Shown here one piece after another: positions 58,930 through 64,000 of a stretch of 64,000 nt of DNA. A program made the translations under genes and the position numbers. This DNA comes from Mytilisepta virgata (Eukaryota; Mollusca; Bivalvia; Mytilida; Mytilidae). Position 1 is the stretch's first letter. Each line of letters begins with the position of its first letter. The stretch is from contig CM051521.1 in NCBI GenBank assembly GCA_028015205.1, positions 103,640,513 to 103,704,512 on the forward strand, written 5' to 3'. A model generated the notes under the pieces. The model was not told where the DNA came from. It did no database searches and saw only the letters and a list, made by a program, of their open reading frames with translations.

Positions 58930-59837
58930 CATGTGGTTTTATATTATAGTTAAACAAAAGATTTCATAATATACCAATAATATTTTATCTCTTAACAAAA
59001 AAATATAATTTATTACAGGTTTCCCTAATACGTTTTGGCGATGCGCGGCGCCGTGCCCTCGTTAGCGTAATGCTGCCCTCAATCGGCGCCATGCTGGTCC
59101 TGCCTTCATAAATTATGAATTTAAGACGTAATAAAAACATGATAATTTCCATGATCGAAAGTTGAAAGAGACCGACAAAGAACGGTCTGTCGCTAATTAA
59201 TGATGGAGGAGAATCGTCATTTTCTTGTTGGAAAACAAAGAGCAGTGGCCATTCAGTTTAACTGTTACGTTTTATTGCATATGTTATAATTATCAAGATT
59301 ATTCCTCCCATCTTTTACTAGCCTACTTTCGATATGAACGACATTCTTCCAAAAATTAATGCCGAAACTTGAACGATCGAAGTTTTGCAGAATATTCTGG
59401 ATCCGGTGACACTAAACAAATATTTTAGATATAATAGTCTTTATTTCTTGTATGTCCTATTTAGTCGAATTTCACATCATAAGCGTGACGATTTGTAGGT
59501 ACGGCGATTCCATTATTACATTTTGAGGGTTGTCAACTTAATTATGCGCACAATGTCCTTCGTTCATAAAGTCTGCTGATTTTGAATACCATTTAATTTT
59601 ATTGTGACCATTTTAATAGTCGACAAGTCTAAATATTATATAAACGAAAGAAATTGTAAACGGGGGATACACATTTGATTATTAATACTAGTTTTGCTAA
59701 AGAAATGGATTAGTTTGAATTTTGCGAAATGTAACACGTGCTCGAGAAAACAACGACAGCAAGTTGTATATTTTGTGAAATAAAGATAATAAATAACTAC
59801 AATTGCACACGTTCAAAGAATAATTCTTATTTGGATA
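58930..59837. other. MULE upstream region of the PHD gene
   Basis: The patch 59035-59105 (GCGCGGCGCCGTGCCCTCG, CAATCGGCGCCATGCTGG) is far more GC-rich than its surroundings and may mark the element's own promoter. The rest is featureless. Confidence 0.35.
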
Positions 59838-60030
59838 GTGATACAATTGAATAAAACAACAAATTTTTATTTAAAATGTCTATTTTTTATATATTTGTTT
59901 TATATTTCAATAAAATATATCATATAATATCATAAAATGTTTTAAAAAGGTGGCCTGTGGTAGGCCTGTGGTGGCCAGTGGTACGCCTGAGATGGCCTGT
60001 GGTACGCAAACATTGTCTCACATAGACATG
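59838..60030. repeat. Tandem duplicate of the MULE right terminus (unoccupied copy)
   Basis: GATACAATTGAATAAAACAA through CAATAAAATATATCATATAA and GGTGGCCTGTGGTAGG is repeated at 60031-60109 plus 61481-61550. The second copy has the Helitron in it; this one does not. Confidence 0.85.
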
Positions 60031-60109
60031 ATAGATACAATTGAATAAAACAACAAATTTTTATTTAAAATGTCTATTTTTTATATATTTGTTTTATATT
60101 TCAATAAAA

Positions 60110-61480
60110 CTAGACATTGAACCCGCGCGAGCACGGGAAAATAAGCATTTTTTTTTGGTGGCCATATTGACTTTAAAAAGTTATTACGGCCATGTCATTC
60201 ATGGAACAGGAACTCAATATGGATGTTGTGGCAGGCTTCCTATAAACTTTCCTGTCAAGTAGGTGGTATCAGCTGATAGTTTCATGTCTATATATACTGT
60301 AGTATTCCAGCAATGGATGTTAATGCAAACTTTAACCAAAGTCAATGAAGCGTGAAATTTAGGTCAACGTGACCCAATTGTCATATGGCTGTTCGTTACT
60401 ACCGAAGATGTATCCACTGATGAAGTAGACTGTGTGCCACGTAGAATTACCAAAATGAACCTTAAGGTTCCCTCAAAGTCAAAATCTATGACGAAAACAC
60501 AACCACATAAATTGTCAATATTTTTATTGTTACAATTAATTCTGAACTGGAACTTGATGAAAAGCTTTCATTAAATACACATTTCATAATGCATTACCTT
60601 TTCCCTTCAGAATAAATATGAAAATGAAATTGTAGATGTAAACATTTCCTTAGAGACAGATGAATTTTTCAAAAGATGCCGTGAGTAAGGTAGAGCATAT
60701 TTTTGGAAAATAATTGTTCCAATTGTTTCATTGTCGTCATGGACAGGGCAAGCGAGGATTAATTTCACAAATATATCCAATAATCAGACGATAAAAGCAT
60801 TTTTAGTGTGTGGCTGCGTGTGCTGTCCACGTTTTTAAAGATGTCCGAGATAAATTTCGTCATTAATGCTAAAGATGACCATTTGCTAAAAATATTTTTA
60901 TCTAGGGAATTGTATGGTAGAGATATATTTAGACAGGTCACATGACAAATAATGTAAAAATAGATAATGGTTGGTATTATCACTTTGTGCAAGGTAAACA
61001 TCCGAGCAATCCAAAAAACAACTAAGTTAGGAATTTCTTTGAACTTTACCTTACTTCTTCATAATCTTCAAAGTTCATAACCTTTACAGTTAGGAGAAAT
61101 TGCGTTATTGTGGAAAAACAATCCTGAATACATGAAGCGGAAACATCCCACTCGAAGGAGAATTTTTTTAATTTGTTTTATTCTTCTTCCGTAATTTCAA
61201 ACAAAAATAATATTACATTTAAAATATGTGCATACTTGTTTATTTAAATCAACGTGTTAAAAGTATGCATTCGAGAACCTTCTTAGGGATATGTTGGGAG
61301 AATTCATATCGGATAAGTGGATACAAATTCCATTTGCACATAAACAAAACTGCAGTTTAAATTTATAAATGCAGATTGTCAAATCCGATAATAACCTTTA
61401 TAATCTGAACCATACATCGTTTATTTTGAACCACGCGTTTTGCCGCCTATTCGGCTAATTCGTAAATTTAGTATTATAGA
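60110..61480 (-). mobile_element. Non-autonomous Helitron, 1371 bp
   Basis: On the minus strand it begins TCTATAATACTAAATTTACG and ends TTCAATGTCTAG. A 16-nt hairpin, CCCGTGCTCGCGCGGG (60122-60137), lies 12 nt before the 3' CTAG end. It sits between A (60109) and T (61481), with no target duplication. The tandem duplicate at 59908-59923 has the same flanks joined directly (CAATAAAA|TATATCAT), which fixes both ends to the base. No Rep or helicase frame is present. Confidence 0.92.
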
Positions 61481-61664
61481 TATATCATATAATATCATAA
61501 AATGTTTTAAAAAGGTGGCCTGTGGTAGGCCTGTGGTGGCCTGTGGTAAAAAGACGTTCCCTCAGTTATTTTCTTAAGTCTTAAATACATGTTCAATTGA
61601 AAATACTCTGATTTCAAATTTTATACGAATCCGAATTTCTAATAGTTACTTAAACATTGAAAGA

Positions 61665-62130
61665 GAGATATAAAAAACTGCCAGTTGAGAAAAGATTATG
61701 TTCACTTTGTAAGATCTTGTAAGTTAGAACCTGTAGACGAATTCAACTTTTTGGTAAAATGTAAAATATTAGAAAATCCACGAGATGACTGGCCTGTTTA
61801 ATGATCTTTCAAGTATTATTCCATCCTTTGCTGCAATGAATAATGAAGAAAAAAATAATTATATATTCAGTGACAAATATATGGATCTATGGAAGATATT
61901 TGAAATAGGTGTTAATAAAATTTCACATATAATAACTATACTTATTATAACTAATATTGATAGCTCTGAATCTCCTTGGCTGTAATCACTTGTAATTTAT
62001 ACATTTTAAATATCGACATGTACATGATGTATGTGTTTCTCCTATTGTGATTATTTGTTTTTGTCTTTTTGTCTTTGGTCATAATCCTGCCATTTGGATT
62101 TTTCACCAATAAAATATTTTTAAATTTGAA
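61665..62130 (+). pseudogene. LINE 3' end, plus strand
   Basis: LPVEKRLCSLCK and LEPVDEFNFLVKCK match the zf-RVT-like tail seen at 21295-21980, with frame breaks afterwards. The 3' UTR contains TTGTTTTTGTCTTTTTGTCTTTGG and ends at the microsatellite. Confidence 0.65.
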
Positions 62131-62300
62131 TTTTCAAATTGAAATTGAAATTGAAATTGAAATTGAAATTGAAATTGAAATTGAAATTGAAATTGAAATT
62201 GAAATTCAAATCATCAAATTCAAATTCAAATTCAACAAATTCAAATTTAAATTCAAATTCAATTGAATTCAAATTCAAATTCAAATTCAATTTGTTTATT
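62131..62300. repeat. Hexanucleotide microsatellite in two opposed blocks
   Basis: (ATTGAA)n from about 62137 to 62208 is followed by (ATTCAA)n to about 62295. All open frames in it are artefacts. Confidence 0.95.
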
Positions 62301-62560
62301 GATATAAAATCCAAAATAAATTAATATTATCACCAAAGACAACACAAACAAAAACAAAGACAAATATTGAAAAGATCAAAATACATCACAAATATTAAAA
62401 AGACCAAAATTAATCCATGTAATACATTTCTAAGGATGTGTTCAAACAGAAGGTAATTATAACCTCTACATGTCAATCTCATAACAGTTTCGAAAAATGT
62501 ATCCCACTTGTACAAATTCATCTTAAAATGGAATGTAAAATTTATTGATCCCACATGTTT
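62301..62560 (-). repeat. LINE 3' UTR, minus strand
   Basis: Its reverse complement contains TTTGTTTTTGTTTGTGTTGTC and TTTGGTGATAAT, then AATAAACAAATTG, in the same order as 62048-62120. So it is a second copy of the same tail in opposite orientation. Confidence 0.65.
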
Positions 62561-62914
62561 AATGCTTGGGTGTTTATTATGGACAAAGTAATGTCTTGTC
62601 AGAATTGTCCATCGGTGACGTATGCAGATAAGTTACCTTAACAGCTAATCCATTTGCTTATAACACGAGCCTTCATTTTGGAACTGTTATTCAGGTTATT
62701 CTGATACCATGACTTTTTAAATAGTTTTCTAAGGTTAATAGTACATGATGCTATCTAATAGGGCAAAGTTCTTGTATGTAATTTAGCAACGTCCCATGGT
62801 GCCTTCTGCAGATGAGCTAACCTAGGAGCTGGCCCGTCTGCTTTGGCACAAGGATTTTATAGAGGATCTCGCAGCCGTAAAAAATCTGTGCGTATATTGG
62901 GGGAGGGTCTATTT

Positions 62915-62934
62915 CCCCCCCCCCCCCCCCCCCC
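62915..62934. repeat. C20 homopolymer
   Basis: A run of 20 C. A second run of C lies near 63948-63959. Length may be unreliable in assembly. Confidence 0.9.
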
Positions 62935-62939
62935 TGGTA

Positions 62940-63700
62940 TTTTATACACTTTTTTCATCTAAGGGAACACCTCGTCTGTGTTGTGTCTGGGACCGATGGT
63001 ACAGATTACTCTTTGTTTGTATTTATACAAATATTTAAATATTGACTTTTGTATTGTCTATTTTGTCTATATGTGTATTGTAACATATGCCCCTTGCTGG
63101 CCCATTTTTATGGAAATAAATAAAGTATTCTTCTTCAGTATTCTTCTTCCGTAGAGATTAAAATGATTCTTTTAAGCTATTGTTTAATTTGTACATATCA
63201 TACACCCCAGATATACATATTTCACATATATCCAGATCATTATCACTTATAATAAACTTAAATTTGTCAAAATCATTCAGATCTGAAAAGGAAGGATCAA
63301 CTACTATCGGTATTAATTAACTTATTGAATAGGGAATTTCTATAGGTTCCTTCATAAATTGACATTTTATAATAACATGGATGTGCTGCTTGGCAGGTCA
63401 TATATTTCATCTGTACGGAAAATTTAAAGGCGAATTATCTGAGCATAGGTTTAATTTTGGACACTAAAATATTTGCATCAAACAAATGTAGCAAATACAT
63501 ATACATATATACGTGAAATGTTTTTTTGTGTGTGTGTGTGCTTTGATTGTAGTTTGTAATTATACCTTGTTCATTTCTTGTAATTAGTATATTTGTGTTT
63601 AAAAATGTAAATCTTCAGTATAATGGAGGAAATAAAGAGAATCAATCAATCAATTATACTATGCTGAAAAAAACCGCATTTCAAGGAGTTACCTCTCATC
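62940..63700. other. Right-flank repeats, no gene
   Basis: ATGCCCCTTGCTGGCCCAT then GGAAATAAATAAAGTA (63090-63125) looks like a LINE 3' end; (TG)n at about 63526-63540; AATCAATCAATCAAT at 63641. No coding exon was found. Confidence 0.4.
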
Positions 63701-63910
63701 AGCAGCATTAAAACCTAAACATTTGGAAGACCAAAAATCAAACTTATTTTAAACATGAAGTACTCATAACGAAATAATACCGAAACAGGAAGCCAAATTT
63801 CAGCTAAGGAGATCTACCATGTGCAATACAAGGAATGAACCCTTAGTATTTGTATTATTTTTGAATTTTTGCTAAATACTGAATGTCGGTAACAAATCCA
63901 TGAATAATCA

Positions 63911-64000
63911 CAGGGGCGGGTCCAGGTGAGGGCGTAATGGGCGTATGCCCCCCCCCCCCTTTAAAAAAAAACTAAAAAATACTATTGTAATCTGCTTATA
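63911..64000 (+). repeat. Possible hAT-like terminus at the window edge
   Basis: CAGGGGCGGGTCCAGG resembles a common animal hAT terminal repeat and is followed by a G/C-rich palindromic stretch and a C-run. The other end would be outside the window. Confidence 0.35.

Larger units (their letters stand above)
53519..61561 (-). mobile_element. Mutator-like (MULE) DNA transposon, 8.0 kb
   Basis: The left end reads CGGTATGTCTTTTTACCACA and the right end, on the other strand, GGGAACGTCTTTTTACCACA. The inverted repeats continue through CCACAGGC units into GGCCACCTTTT and AACATTTTATGA, about 70-100 bp. TCAGTTAT lies directly outside both ends (53511-53518 and 61562-61569). Inside, on the minus strand, are a PHD-finger exon and a MULE transposase exon. 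An RT fossil (57480-58440) and a Helitron (60110-61480) are later passengers; without the Helitron the element would be about 6.7 kb. The 8-bp duplication, TIR length and transposase type agree with the Mutator superfamily. Confidence 0.88.

Noticed and set aside
62069..62324. Open frames on both strands with IEIEIE or KLKLKL runs
   Set aside because: Translation of a hexanucleotide microsatellite.

Overview
This is animal nuclear DNA. Two conserved genes lie head to tail on the minus strand: CDK1 (cyclin-dependent kinase 1), complete with 7 coding exons and 303 aa, and METAP1 (methionine aminopeptidase 1), with the first 8 coding exons before it runs off the left edge. Exons are short, introns are 1-5 kb, the DNA is AT-rich and repeats fill most of the rest. 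The repeat content (tRNA-derived SINEs, Helitrons, a PHD-finger Mutator-like element, Penelope-type reverse transcriptase remnants, and a dominant family ending in CAGGTGAGCT) suggests a mollusc, most likely a bivalve. The species assignment is inference, not a search result.

Layout. 1-23418: METAP1 exons 8 to 1 with introns full of repeats, including a 371-bp MITE with a perfect 9-bp target duplication, SINEs, and a 3.2-kb foldback satellite built on the palindrome TCAATTGA. 23419-32380: intergenic, with repeats and a decayed reverse transcriptase. 32381-52990: CDK1 exons 7 to 1; its introns hold a hAT-like element, a foldback MITE, three SINE copies and a cluster of CAGGTGAGCT-ended repeats. 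Intron 1 seems to use a GC-AG splice pair. 52991-53518: CDK1 upstream region.

53519-61561 is the most notable part: an 8.0-kb Mutator-like DNA transposon bounded by inverted repeats and an 8-bp target duplication (TCAGTTAT). It encodes a PHD-finger exon and a MULE-type DDE transposase exon on the minus strand. It also carries an 86-bp tandem array, an internal Penelope-type RT fossil, and a 1371-bp Helitron whose empty site survives in an adjacent tandem duplicate. 61562-64000 holds two LINE 3' ends meeting tail to tail at a hexanucleotide microsatellite, plus miscellaneous repeats.

CDK1 and METAP1 are not known to act in one pathway; their adjacency is simply gene order. Most long open frames in the window come from repeats and are not genes. 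No CRISPR array, rRNA gene, stand-alone tRNA gene or viral gene was seen.
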